Shown piece by piece: positions 1 to 11,067 of a stretch of DNA of 64,000 nucleotides. Position 1 is the first letter of the stretch. The number at the start of each line of letters is the position of its first letter. The notes under the pieces are model-generated. The model worked only from the letters and a program-made list of their open reading frames with translations, was not told where the DNA came from and did no database searches. The position numbers were made by a program, and so were the translations under genes. This DNA is from Rhyacophila brunnea (lineage: Eukaryota; Arthropoda; Insecta; Trichoptera; Rhyacophilidae). The DNA is taken from the NCBI GenBank assembly GCA_022495005.1, contig JAGYXB010001793.1, forward strand, positions 1,860,001 to 1,924,000, given 5' to 3'.

Positions 1-215
1 AAAACGACGCCCGATGTGACATGAACCGTATTGTGTGTTCTACCTGTTAACCACGGACGTCCTATCAAATTAAGACAAAACTAGTAGTTTTTAGTGGTTA
101 TCAAATTGCGTTAATTTTTGACCGTCAACTTTTGTGTTTTTAAACTGTCTATCAATTAGCTTATTTACTAACCGGTTTCAGGATATCTTAAAAGTTTATG
201 TATAACGTAGGTGCT
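1..215 (-). repeat. TLP repeat copy, cut by window start
   Basis: The first 60 bases hold a decayed tRNA-like segment on the minus strand, followed by a spacer containing TCAAATTGCGTTAA. This is the same order (tRNA-like module then spacer) as in the better TLP copies near 13.9, 35.0 and 47.7 kb. The outer flank lies beyond the window. Divergence is high, so membership is inferred. Confidence 0.4.
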
Positions 216-285
216 ATTTTTTCGAAAAATTACCTCATTACAATTAATAATTTTTAACTCTTTTGGTACCCGTAGATAAGACTTA

Positions 286-640
286 AGTAATATTTTTTTT
301 TATTATTCAGCGAATAAGACACGAGATTTCAGAATGTAACATTTTATATATTGAATTTACATAATTTTGTAAACATCCCATGCATATACATAGTAGAAAA
401 ATATATATATGTAGAAAAAAATACGACACCCAATGGGACTTGATCCTGTATCTGCTGGATTCGCGCCATTATACTTTTCCAATTAAGCTACCGGCATCTA
501 AGTTAATTACAACGATTTTAACTAGTATTTATTTTGTTACATGAAATGTTTTTCGAATCCAGCAGATACAAGTCCAGTCGGGTATCGTATTTTTTCTATT
601 GTGTATATACATGAGATGTTTTCAAATTATGTATATGCAA
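286..640. mobile_element. Palindromic TLP element with two tRNA-like modules
   Basis: Two arms face each other. The left arm carries the family flank (gaataaga...gaatgtaacattt), then a minus-strand tRNA-like module at about 420-500. The right arm repeats the module in inverse orientation at about 553-597 (AATCCAGCAGATACAAGTCC), followed by the inverted flank with ATGAGATGTTTTCAAATTAT. The minus-strand module has a D-arm-like stretch (TAGCTTAATTGG) and a T-arm-like stretch (GGATCAAGTCC). No reading frame is present. It behaves like a foldback or MITE rather than a standard SINE, because the tRNA part is internal. Confidence 0.6.
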
Positions 641-1931
641 TTTAATTAAAATAACTCATAATAATAATATGACTTAGTACCTATTTTTTATTCTACATGA
701 TTTATGTATAATATTAATTAGTGTATGGCTGTAATGAACATAATATATACCTAATTAAATTCAACAATAATTATAGTGTTTATGATTATTTTCTCTTCTA
801 GTGTACCAATTTCCTTAGTTAGTTAGTCCAAAAATTCTTCATAATATTATTCTGTATTAGTATCAAGCACTGCTAATACTCTAGTCAAACTTTTTTACAG
901 ACTGAGTAAAGAACTGTATTTTCACAATTATAACTTAGCATTGGTTTTATTATCTGTGCACTTTAATGAAATAATTTTATAAAGACGATTTAAAATCTCT
1001 TCACTAAGATTAAACCAAAAAATAAAAGCTCCGTTCAAAGTAACGCAACTGTAAAATAAAACTTTAAAAACATAAGATTTTTTCTTACCATTGTATACGT
1101 TTGATTTATTATAATAACCATTTGGTATTTAATTTGAAGGTATAAAAAAAACAATCAATTACTATAACATGACCTGTAGTATGTTCAAAATTATTTTACA
1201 AACATGATACATTACCGATGATGGATCGTTTATTTTAATTTCAATTTTCCATCGTTGACGAGTCGACTCAGTATGTCGAGAACGGCGTTGAGAAAATAAT
1301 ACAAATGATTCCAATCAAACGTATTGAAAAGTGCCTCCCACTTCGTGTCTGTGGTGAATCGAATCGCCTCAATTCAATCACTTCTATTAGTCGGCGATTC
1401 AACTTTGACCGACGCGGATCTAATCATTGAGTCAGAGAATCCTGTTTATCGTTGCCAAGCCTTTGCATTTTTTTTTGCAGTCCTAGCACTTTCCACTAGT
1501 CATTTATACCTTGCAAAAATTGGATCTGGCGTATTGCGTTAAATATTAAAAAAAAAACAATATAATATATTTAATAATTACATATTTTTTTATTAACAAA
1601 CTCACAAACCATGTAAGTACTTATCTTTTGTGTCGAAAAAAATCTGCGGATTAACTTGAAAAAAAACTAAATTAAACTTCACACATTTTTATCAACTGGA
1701 AATTTCATAATTGTTTGACAGATTTTTCTCCTAAAAATGCTATCTCCTTTGTAGACAAACGATTTCTGCAATATTTATTATTTTTAAAGAAATCGGTTGT
1801 GAGTTTTTCTGAGTATTACATGCGAATTCTTTCTTTGTGATAATGACAATCAAAAGAAATTTTCGACTCGTTCTTTCTGGGTATGCTATCAATGCAATCA
1901 TTGTCCACCCGCATAGTGATTGCTCTTTTCA
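641..1931. other. AT-rich sequence without recognised feature
   Basis: Low-complexity AT-rich DNA. A slightly GC-richer patch at about 1250-1520 has a 72-codon open frame on the plus strand, but it shows no motif, homologous copy or splice context and is probably chance. Confidence 0.5.
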
Positions 1932-2323
1932 TCATGGCTCCCACAAAGGGGGGCTAACAAGGCTGTAACCTGGGGGCCGGGGTGGCAGGTTGACCAGATA
2001 AGTGAGATAAACACACATCATAGGTTTGCTCTAACAGTAAAAAAATTGCCGGTGGCGCTATTTCAGTTTGTCAATATTATAATTTTAAAATATGTGGTTT
2101 TTCAATGCAACTTTTGATTTTTGTTGATACTCAACTACTCAATAATTCAAATAAATGTATTCAAAAATACAAAAAAAAAACTCTGAATACCCTTAATTTT
2201 ACCACGAACACCATTTGGAACATGCTAATTGTGAAAGTCACACTGCTTTTCACCATAGCGATAGTTATGGCGGCCCACTAAAAATTATAGCCATGTGGCC
2301 CGCTTCAGGATGTCGGGGCCATG
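1932..2323 (+). mobile_element. TCATGG MITE, copy 1 (392 bp)
   Basis: Begins TCATGGCTCCCACAAAGG and ends GGATGTCGGGGCCATG, so the GC-rich ends are imperfect inverted repeats. The interior carries the family motif AGTGAGATAAACACACATCA and a CACCATTTGGAACATGC segment seen in all better copies. It has no coding capacity. The same element recurs at 10656, 21324, 21813 and, as a fragment, 34205. Non-autonomous DNA transposon; superfamily not determined. Confidence 0.7.
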
Positions 2324-2389
2324 CTTTCAATGCATTTCTTTTTACTTCTTCAATGGTTCATTTACAACTGACATTTTATTAATTTTCAG

Positions 2390-2535
2390 TTTCCCGAAAA
2401 ATATCACTCTTTCAATGTTTTATGATACCCCGTCGCAAGACTGGTGTAATCTTTCATGATGCTGTGTACCGTGCGATTAGTCTATTTGATAGCATCATAA
2501 ACTATGACTATTTTATAACTTTTTAATGTATATGG
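2390..2535 (+). pseudogene. L2-type LINE, C-terminal fragment
   Basis: A 120-bp stretch (tcatgataccccgtcgcaagactgg...ctatttgatagc) closely matches, in inverse orientation, the LINE relic at 50517-50710, where the frame is better kept. Here the frame is broken, so it is a dead 5'-truncated copy. It codes for the extreme end of a reverse-transcriptase polyprotein. Confidence 0.5.
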
Positions 2536-2558
2536 ACGTTTTAAATAAGTTAAATATA

Positions 2559-2770
2559 GTGGGTCCCAGGTTCGAATCCTGTGTCTGGCAAGTGGATATA
2601 ACATTATTATTGTTTTTCAATTTGTGTACGAGTCAGAGTATGGACGTAATAGGTTGAGCAAGTGGCTAACATCCATTTCTCTTTAAAACAAAAAAATGTT
2701 TATACGAAACTCTACTTTATGGAAGCACATATGATCTTATCAAGATCGAATATGGTAAGAAATATATAAT
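2559..2770 (+). mobile_element. tRNA-derived SINE (family A), 5'-truncated
   Basis: Starts within a tRNA-like B box (GGTTCGAATCC) and continues with the family body: GAGTCAGAGTATGG, then ATAGGTTGAGCAAGTGGCTA, then CATATGATCTTATC. Copies at 12846 and 15468 share these blocks in the same order. The 12846 copy keeps the complete tRNA-like head. Confidence 0.65.
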
Positions 2771-3626
2771 TTGTTTTTATTAATAATTCTTATTCTTATA
2801 TTTGCCATTAGTAATAAAAACCTTTTTTCATATCATGACTATTTATAATTTTGTATTTTATTAAGTACGTACTTATACATTTTCTTAGTTGGCTGGCATA
2901 TTTTATTCATCGAGTGTTGGCAACACTGAATTTTCACACATTCATGATATGCCATTAGGAGATATTATTATATCTATACATCATGCAAAGTTAAAAAAAT
3001 CAGCTTCATTAAAAACACAAATCACCATTCATGCTAGTGTTTAAATGACAGAAAAATTCTCAATATTATATTCTATCACCTTAAATTATTACAAGACAAT
3101 TAATTATATATAATTATAAAAAAAATACATTTAAAATTATTCAATAATTGACAAATACTAATTCTAAAGAATCCACCGCGAAAAAGTGGTATTTTTTAAT
3201 TTTGACATTTTTTAATTAGATAACTGTTTTTTTTATTATTATTTACAAAGAAAGCAGTGTACGATACAAAATGTGGTGAAAAACGTTGGCTCTTTTCTCT
3301 CAAGGGAAATAAAGGGATCCATCTTCATTCACTAGTTAAGCCTTCCTCTACTTGAGCGCTGCTTCTATAAAAATATCTTATGAATGACGGAAAATACTGG
3401 GATGATGCCGCAGTTTCACTAACTATAATTATTATAAAGAATTATTTACGTACATACGTTACGTTTTAGTTTTACTTTTCGAAGTAGGTATGTATATATA
3501 TGTGTATAGTATGTACTTTTAAGCGAAAGATTTTGAGATACTTTTTCTAAAAGCAAACGTCAAATATAAAATAAACCATAAAATAATATTTTAAATATAC
3601 GTAGATATTCTAAAGTATTTGAGTTT
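2771..3626. other. AT-rich sequence without recognised feature
   Basis: No open frame of interest, and no family shared with the rest of the window was recognised. Confidence 0.5.
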
Positions 3627-4213
3627 TATAGCGGCATGACTTCGAAAAGAGACCCATAGATGGTGTAGCCTATTGACTAGACACCGCAAGCGCTATGTAG
3701 ACAGATTAGTATTTAACTCTATATTTAGCGGCGTGACTTCGAAAAGAGACCCATAGATTGCGCTGCCCATTGACTGGGCGTCGGAAGCGCTATTCAGATA
3801 GCTTAGGATTTAACTCTATGTTGACTCAGTAATTGATATCTCTCACAAATCTCTCACAGTCTTCTCACAGTCGTACAGCCAGTCAGCTTAGTCTGATTAG
3901 CTCTGACACTTTTGATCATACAGATCCTCTATTGTGAAACTAAGCACCTTACACTATCGATATTTGTTTCTAGTGATAAATCTGGTTTCTAGTTGTCAAA
4001 TGAGGCACCTACCTGAACTGAAGTAATCATTTGGCAAGTTCATCTGGTTATTTGGTCGAGCGAGTCATGTTATCTTGTCAATCTATTTTCGTGTACCGTT
4101 TAAAGTATTCCCTGTTATTGTTGATTAATCTCTTTGAACTCGGAATAAATACTAAAACGGGAAGTGTTTCTATTTTATAACTAAAACATACTTTAACTGG
4201 CGACCAACGTAGG
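3627..4213 (+). mobile_element. Possible LTR remnant
   Basis: Three things suggest an LTR end. An AATAAA lies at 4144-4149. About 50 bp downstream is TGGCGACCAACGTAGG (4198-4213), which resembles the primer-binding site next to the 5' LTR of insect Gypsy-type elements. Upstream is a GC-richer block with a short tandem repeat that could be U3. There is no gag or pol frame beyond it, and a matching second LTR was not found. The 5' boundary is a guess. Confidence 0.35.
3631..3824 (+). repeat. Two-copy tandem repeat, 97-bp unit
   Basis: Unit 1 (3631-3727) and unit 2 (3728-3824) share ACTTCGAAAAGAGACCCATA near the start and ATTTAACTCTAT near the end, with a more diverged middle. It lies in the putative LTR and could be a duplicated upstream regulatory block. 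Confidence 0.75.
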
Positions 4214-4288
4214 AAAAAGTATTTCCATGTTATAAATTAATAAAAAAACATCCTATAGTTTTGTATTAATCAATTTGTGTCATTCATT

Positions 4289-4414
4289 GCGGCCTGGGTT
4301 TTGCCTTTTGACGTCTTCATGCACTATGCGCACTCACCACTTGTAAATGCACAACCATAAATAATGAACGACATGCATAGTACCTGAAGATCCAAAAGGC
4401 GAAACCTGGGTCGC
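4289..4414. repeat. Short foldback, about 39-bp arms
   Basis: Left arm (GCGGCCTGGGTTTTGCCTTT onward, 4289-4327) and right arm (4376-4414) are imperfect inverted repeats around a loop of about 48 bp. No coding content. Probably a miniature DNA element; no second copy seen in the window. Confidence 0.6.
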
Positions 4415-4682
4415 AAAAATACTACTCAAATAAAATTGTACAAAGCTTAAATTCTGTGGAGATTTGTACTTAGTTATTCCATTTTAGGAATTCCGCTGTA
4501 TGATTTCAGAGCTTGTCGATATTTTTATTGCTTACATTTATGATCAATCTATTACTTTTAATGCATATTCTTGTTGACAACATATGAAATTTCATAGTTA
4601 TTTATTGGCCATAGTTTTTTGCCAAAAATATATCTAAGCAGGTAGACAATTTTCTATAAATCAACACAAAATTAGGTTTAAA

Positions 4683-4745
4683 AGATCATCATCAGTCAGG
4701 TTCAATCCTCTGCTAGATGAAGACCTTCTTACACTTTTTGTTCTA
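4683..4745 (-). pseudogene. RTE-type LINE 3' end fragment
   Basis: On the minus strand it ends in a (GAT)n-type tail preceded by the decayed last codons of an RTE polyprotein. Other copies read QQWI(D)xG here, and this one keeps only the general pattern. Severely truncated. Confidence 0.4.
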
Positions 4746-6195
4746 AAGTTCTTAGTTAGACCGATTATGATCCCAATGCCATCCTTAAACCCTCAAAAAT
4801 ATGTCACACCTACCATCCTTATTTATAATTGTCATCCAGGCACCGTGATTTGATAACCGTTAGTTTTTTGTAGACCACGGCCGGGTCAAATTGATACAGG
4901 TCAACCGTCTTGCAAACAAACTAATCTGATCTATGTCTATTTCTGAACACTTGGCAAGCCGTGATACCGGCTTTTGTGATTCATCAACCTCCTTCCATTA
5001 AAAGTGTGCCGACAAGTGCCACGCAACGGGTAGCCCAATAAACAATACCGCGGGAGTGTTAGTACCACCAGACCACGGAGCCCACCCGAACAAAACCAAG
5101 GTTAGTGCCTGGAAAACTCTCGTGTAAAAAACGTTCAAAACGTCTTGCAGGTGTCGTGCAGTCGATGCAGTGTAGCACAACGTGAGGTGACCTCATTGTT
5201 GTTCTGGCGTTTCGGCATATTTTACTAACTGACAGTATTCGTTTAAAAGTTCAAAATGTGGTACAGGATGAGAGCATCAGTCTGATAACATTTTAAACAC
5301 CAAGAAAAACGACATTACACACTTAGCAGCTTACTGTGACGTCACGTGGTAGTACGTGACATGCACCATAATATATTTCACGCTTAATTCTTATATTAAA
5401 TTTGCGAAACAGTAAAAAGGACGTTTATAAAACTATATTATTTATAAATTATTCTTTTTCCGTTGATTGTCTTCTGAGCCCTCCACTAAAGGTACGTGTT
5501 TTTTGTAACATAGGTACTGTGTAAAAATAAGTATTTAATGAATTATTCATAAAATATCTTGTAACAAGATTATAATTGGTAGGTACGATAGTAGAGTAAA
5601 ATAATTCTGTAACAATATCTAATAAGCAAGTAGTAAAACATGGCTCTAACATTTATGGAAAGAAATATAAAAGTTGTCGAAATATTAGCCTTACAAAATG
5701 GTTTTTAACAAGACCATATGCCAGCCGTCTTTTTTTAATCTTCGTTAACTATGTTTGTACATAATTATATGTCATTATTTTATACTTTTATTATATTCTC
5801 TACAATCTGCATCATGATTTTCAATTGAGTGGCCACAGTAAAAAATTGCTTCTATTCAAATAAGAGTTCTTGTTAAATACGAAAGTCAACAATTTGTTGA
5901 GTTTACAGTATTGCATGAAGCACGTAATGGAAAAATATTCAAATATGGAATATCTCGTCGTTTTATAATACGCAGGTGACATTATAGTTATCTAAGTATA
6001 GAGATTTAACTTGTAATATTAATTCAATAGGCCAGTATCTATTGAAAAAACGAAGTACTCGTACCTAACAAGTTTAAGTAAAATTTACGATTCAAGATAC
6101 ACCAATAGAGTTAAACTATACACTGAACTACCAATATCTCTATAGTGTAATTTGATTTCAAGTAAATAATGCTGTAGCTGTTTTACCACATCTAC
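4746..6195. other. No recognised element; one GC-richer patch
   Basis: Mostly AT-rich. At 5005-5180 a GC-richer patch is open on both strands. The plus-strand reading contains CADKCHATG and PPDHGAHPN, faintly reminiscent of a Cys/His element, but there is no support for a gene. The remainder shows nothing. Confidence 0.4.
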
Positions 6196-6520
6196 AGATG
6201 TGCACCTATTTTATATACAACACTGCTTTTGGCCACTACGGCAGCTATCTAGGGTAGGTTTGTATCGAAGTATTAACACTTATTGTAACAATTACAATAA
6301 GTTAGCCGTCTAAATAGTCAAAACTGTATATTATCTCACATTAAAATTTAGCATAGCCAAGAGAGGTGATGTGAAAACATAGCGCTTATTGTAACAATTA
6401 CAACTAACTTATTGTAATTGTTACAATTAGTGCTAATACTTAGATAGAAACCTATCCTAGATAGCTGTCGTAGCGGCTAAAAGCAGTGTTGTGTATAGTA
6501 TAGATGCGCCGATGTTGTTT
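6196..6520. mobile_element. MITE with arms of about 105 bp
   Basis: The left arm (about 6203-6306) and right arm (about 6393-6510) are inverted repeats, sharing AACACTGCTTTTGG/CTAAAAGCAGTGTT, GCTATCTAGG/CCTAGATAGC and TTGTAACAATTACAATAA. The centre (agcatagccaagagaggtgatgtg) is found inverted in the 63.5-kb MITE. No coding sequence. It has the architecture of a non-autonomous DNA transposon; terminal duplication not resolved. Confidence 0.75.
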
Positions 6521-6689
6521 GATTGAGAATATACAGCAAAACACTTAGTTTAAAAATTGCCTAAGACCTAGGTATAGTATCAGGAATAGGGTAAATACAG
6601 CCGAAATTGAATATAATAATATTATAATAATATGTTGGGTAGTCCATAATAATGGACAGTGGATCGCTGTCATGTTCTCTCAATCCTTT

Positions 6690-7060
6690 TCTATTGTATA
6701 GAGTAGACTGATAGAAGTATGGAAATGTCACGGAAAATTGATTGAGGCTTTCGAGATGATGCTGTACAGAGGCCTTCTCAAAATTCCTTGGAATGACTGG
6801 GTGACAAAATTAATGTTTGGCAAATCAACAGCAAAGTTCTGCGTAGTATCAAAACTAGTAAACTACAATACCTCGACCATATTATGAAAGGATAAAAGCA
6901 CATCATACTCGATATCCAAGAAAAGATCAACAGTTAGTAAGTGTAACAGAGGAAGACGCCGCATTTTGTGGCTTAAGCCCCCCCGTGATTGGTATGAATG
7001 CCTCTCCACAGAACTATTGCGGATAGCAGATGATAAAGCACGGTTCGTCGCAAAGATAAC
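6690..7060 (+). pseudogene. LINE reverse-transcriptase C-terminus relic
   Basis: Broken frames read LIEAFEMMLYRGLLKIPWND, then LQYLDHIMKG, then GRRRILWLKPPRDWYECLST and LLRIADDKARF. This is the order of the conserved tail of an insect endonuclease/reverse transcriptase (IEAFEMWLYRR..., YLGHIMR, GRRR.SWL..L). Stops and frameshifts separate the blocks. It is 5'-truncated and related to the relics at 18425 and 20121. Confidence 0.75.
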
Positions 7061-7976
7061 ATTTTCTTTTTTAATTTCAGGGAACTTTGTAAATTTGAGG
7101 GTTCAACCAGAAAAAGATTAAGAAATAAAAATTAGAATGCCCACATTGAAAAAATGAATCAAACTAGGACCTCCGTATATCGTGATGCACTAAAGACCCA
7201 CTGGCTGTTAACTTTCTAGATAATCAAAATATTGCTAGAAATTGGAAAAATATAAAACAGATAATCTAAAACAAGAATGAGAAAAAGAAGAAGACGATAG
7301 ACTTTTTATTTTATAATGAAAATAACGCTAACATCAATTGGCTTGGAACAGGATTCCATAAAAACGAAGAGGTAGAGAGAACTTTGCATTAATATTTATA
7401 ACGTAGTGTTTCACAGCGGTAGTCAAACAAATAAACACTCAATTGTATTGAGATGTGAGATCGCATGTCTGATACGTTCACCTGTCTTAAATTCTGCTCC
7501 CCTTGCATATTAAATAATTTATGAAGTGCATGTTACATATATGTATACCAGGGATACTTAATGTAGCATAATATATGGACATCAAATTAAAATAAATGAT
7601 ATTTCACTTCTTATGAAGATTTTTAGACAGTAGTAAAGAAAATCATCGGACATTAAATGTAAAATGTTATTTTTTTAGTATCATTCGTATTTGCACCTAA
7701 GTAAAAGAAGTAAAACACAAGACATAAGCGGAAAATATGGGCTTCCATAGTGTGGAGATTATACATATTAACATTCTTTTTTGTACGATAAATGATTGTT
7801 ACCCATTCGCCCAACACAATTGGTTCTTGCACTAGATCAAACTCACGTTGAAAAACAACACGATTGTTTATTCACCTGCAGGAAGGAGTCAGTGATCGAC
7901 GGGTACATATATCATCACTCTAACAACTAGGCCACTTGCAAAATTTAATTTATTCATGAAATATACCAATAAGTAT
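7061..7976. other. AT-rich sequence without recognised feature
   Basis: No repeated element or plausible coding frame was recognised here. Confidence 0.5.
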
Positions 7977-8062
7977 CATCATCCGCCTGAATCAATTCAC
8001 TGTTGTATGAAGATTTCACCGAAATTATTCCACTCGTCTCTAGCGACATCTTTTTGACGTTT
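7977..8062 (-). pseudogene. RTE-type LINE 3' end
   Basis: The minus strand reads VARDEWNNFGEIFIQQ, a stop, then IDSGG, and ends in a GATGATGAT-like tail. It matches the end of the longer RTE relic at 42548 (EEEFIQQWIDSG). Heavily 5'-truncated, with a nonsense mutation where the conserved Trp should be. Confidence 0.65.
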
Positions 8063-8324
8063 TTTGTCTATTGTGTACCTCTCGGGTCTAGATTAATTTT
8101 TTACAGAGTTTTTTTTTAGATAATTTATAGCCTGCCATATTTTCATTATTTAATGCGTATATATCTTATATAGCTTTAACATCGAGGTGGTATAGAAGAT
8201 AGAAAAGACGAAATAAATAATCAGAAAAACACAAACAAGGAAATTGGCATACTTAAGCCACATCGTGCGGCATTCCGAGAGATGTCAACTTTTGCATCGT
8301 ATCATTGAAGGAAAGATCTTACAT

Positions 8325-9035
8325 AATATAGTGAATATTACAAATTATTAATTTAAGACGTTCATAACATGACATTTAGAAACAAATAAATATTATCAAA
8401 CCAGTATTATATAAAAGAAATGGATCAGTTTTGAGTTATTAAACAGTAGAAGTATAGGTAAATACAAAAAAAATATTAATTAGATACAAGGAAGTATGCC
8501 GAATGTGCTAAGCAAACCCTGTTTTAAGAATTTATAAAACAACGTCCACCTATACTCATTCTCAAGTAGGTGGAATATATCAACATCCGAAGCGATTTGG
8601 TTCAACAGAGTTATTGCCCTCCCAATTGGCATCACCAATGATAGGTTAGTTCTGGTCCTCGGGAGAACAAACAACTGATGCCCCAGATTTCCAAGATAGT
8701 TATCAGGGACACACAAGTCAATACTACCAAGAATGGCAGAGTTCTCATTCACACCACGTACCTATAAGTCGAAAAAAATACGTGGCCAAATATTGATATC
8801 TTCAATTTTAAGTATATTTATATAAACCATTGTGGACTCGACCTAACGTCAACACGTGGATAAAAAACTGTTCAATAAATATTTATTAGATATTGATATC
8901 AAATATTGATATCTTCTAGCATTTAAACTACAGTATGTAAGCATACCTAAGAGAAAACCAGTAAGATAAAGTCACGGATAGTATCCAATATCCATATAAC
9001 CTCAAATAAAGGAGTCTCAAAAAGAAGAACGTCCT
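8325..9035 (-). pseudogene. L1 family LINE, C-terminus plus 3' UTR
   Basis: The minus strand encodes NENSAILGSIDLCVPDNYLG, then a QLFVLPRTRTNLSLVMPIGR block and FHLLENEYRWTLFYKFLKQG, the last part of a Jockey/CR1-type LINE polyprotein. This is followed by the family 3' UTR with the conserved ATGTTATGAACGTCTTAAAT. The same tail occurs at 12430, 30845, 40910 and 44340. The reading frame is interrupted upstream by an insertion (8788-8916). Truncated at about 9035; not functional. Confidence 0.8.
8788..8916. mobile_element. 97-bp insertion flanked by 16-bp direct repeats
   Basis: AAATATTGATATCTTC occurs at 8788-8803 and again, exactly, at 8901-8916. The corresponding site in the sister LINE copy at 44840-44855 lacks the intervening 97 bp. 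This looks like an insertion with a 16-bp target duplication. A partial extra copy of the repeat (8891-8900) sits at the inner end. No family recognised. Confidence 0.6.
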
Positions 9036-9127
9036 GACTTAAGATCCTCAGAAACTGGTTACAACTCAGTACCTACTTCTTCCCTATTTTACAACGTTTT
9101 TCTTAGCTTTTATTCTTATTTGTCCGG

Positions 9128-9541
9128 TGGTTCTTTGTCCGGTACAAATCTTGCAACCAATTTTTAACTAACTTTCCGACTAGCTAGACATTTAAAACTT
9201 TTAGAATATATTAGAACACGATGCCAATGCATTTTTTAATACTTTTAGCCATCTTTAAGTAGAATTGAATTCGTTTTCAGTTAATTCTGTTTAGTATGAA
9301 AAGTTATTTTGACACCATTTGATTATCGGATGCTAGGGATCTGGGATCCTAGCAATTAATTATTAATATATACGTGCGTTACTATGGAAATCAATATTAC
9401 ATGTCAAAATCACATTTCAGTATTATTTTTATTAAGTACATTTTTTTTTGATCGTTTAAGCTAGTCAAGTCAAGTTTATATGATTCAACAGAAGATTTAA
9501 AAACGTTGTATATAAAAAGTTCTTTTTATCTTATAATTATT
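9128..9541 (+). repeat. Dispersed repeat D, copy 1
   Basis: About 410 bp that recur at 33505-33906 in the same orientation with high similarity throughout, from CTTTGTCCGGTACAAATCTT to AAAAAGTTCTTTTTATCTT. It includes a near-palindrome around GGATCTGGGATCC. No frame and no clear inverted ends; class unknown. Confidence 0.75.
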
Positions 9542-10655
9542 TAACAGAGATGGATAGGAATAAAATGGCCGAACTCATCGCTGACGTCCAATAACAGATT
9601 TAGCACGAAAAGAAGAATAGGTACGTCATGTATAAAAATATGTATTTTTCTCATAATTGACTATTATAGTAAAACTAATGGTGCAGATTATCTTAAATCA
9701 GCAATAAACCAAATATCCTAAAGAGATCTCCTTATTCAACGAATCAGAATAAAATATTTTATTGTAGCGGAATCGCTATCATAGACGGTACTCAAATAAT
9801 TTACGACGCTGGACAAAGTTTTCTACGGTGATGATAATTTTCTTGAAGTTGGTAAGTAAAAGAAGTTCCTGAAGTTAATACCGAACCAACTCAACCGACC
9901 GTCTGATGAAGTGGTCTACCAAAAGCAGACGTTGATGCTTAAATTCGATAATGTTTTACGTTATTTTAGAATGACGGGACGTTCAAACTTAAAGGTTTTT
10001 TTTCATTAAAAATATAATTTAATTAAAATATTTTTTTTCCATCTGCATGCAAAAAAAATAATTATACAATGATTTTATATAACTTTTCTATACACTTAAT
10101 AAATAGATATGTCTACATTTTATCACTTCATCTTCCACTCAACTTTTTAATTCTGGTTTTAACACCAAGTAATTTTCTGCATGTTTTAGTTTGAACGTGT
10201 ATTACGCGCCCCGCCAACTGTCTATACTTGTACGTCAAATAGATTTATATTGTTTACATGAAACAGTTTGGTCATACTTTGATAAAATGCTTATTTTAAT
10301 ACAAATATCTAAAAAATATAGTATTTTGAAAAAACTACAATATAGTATTTTTGGCTTCTTTTGTATAAAATTATAGTATACATTTTTCGTGGAATCATTC
10401 GGTTTGCAATACTGAATACGTGATACTAAAGAGAAATCACTGGTGGAGCATCACGAAAAACGACCATTTTGAAACCGGTTTGAGGCTGGCAATGCGCACT
10501 CTATGCAAGCACTGCGATACGTTTTTCTAGAGTAGGGTTTCCCAAACTATGTTCCGCACACATTTAAAGATCTTCTACTAAGAATCGACTTCATATTGAA
10601 AGGCGAGCGATGATCAATCTCCACTGATGTTTATGACGTCAAGTATCTTGATAGG
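9542..10655. other. AT-rich sequence without recognised feature
   Basis: Nothing recognised; only short chance frames. Confidence 0.5.
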
Positions 10656-11067
10656 TCATGGCTCCCACAAGGAGGGGCTGACAGGCCTCTAGCCTGAGGC
10701 CTGAGCTTACGGGGGGCGGCGTGAAAGATCGACCAGACAAGTGAGATAAACACACATCAAGAACATGCACGAATAGTAAAAAAATGTTGCCTGCGGCGCT
10801 GTTTCACTTCAATCTTACTAACATTTAGTAAAATATGGTTTTGCCATATTTACAATTTTTGTATATTGTCGATATAATTGTGCATATCAACTTTAAAGTG
10901 GGTGTATTAAAAATACAAAAAATCGCTAAAAATACCCTTAATTTTACCTCGAACACCATTTGGAATATGCAACTGTAGATCGTCACATTGCCTTTAAACT
11001 TAGCGATAAGTAGGGGCCCCGCCAAAGATCCTAGCCTGGGGCCCGCTTCGGGATGTGGGGGCCATGA
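10656..11067 (+). mobile_element. TCATGG MITE, copy 2 (412 bp, complete)
   Basis: TCATGGCTCCCACA at the left end pairs with TGTGGGGGCCATGA at the right end, with one mismatch in 14. The interior has the family block GTGAGATAAACACACATCA. The ends are GC-rich (GAGGGGCTGACAGGCC; GGGCCCGCTTCGGGATGTGG) in an AT-rich genome. A 148-codon minus-strand open frame across it has no recognisable protein and is chance. Confidence 0.8.
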
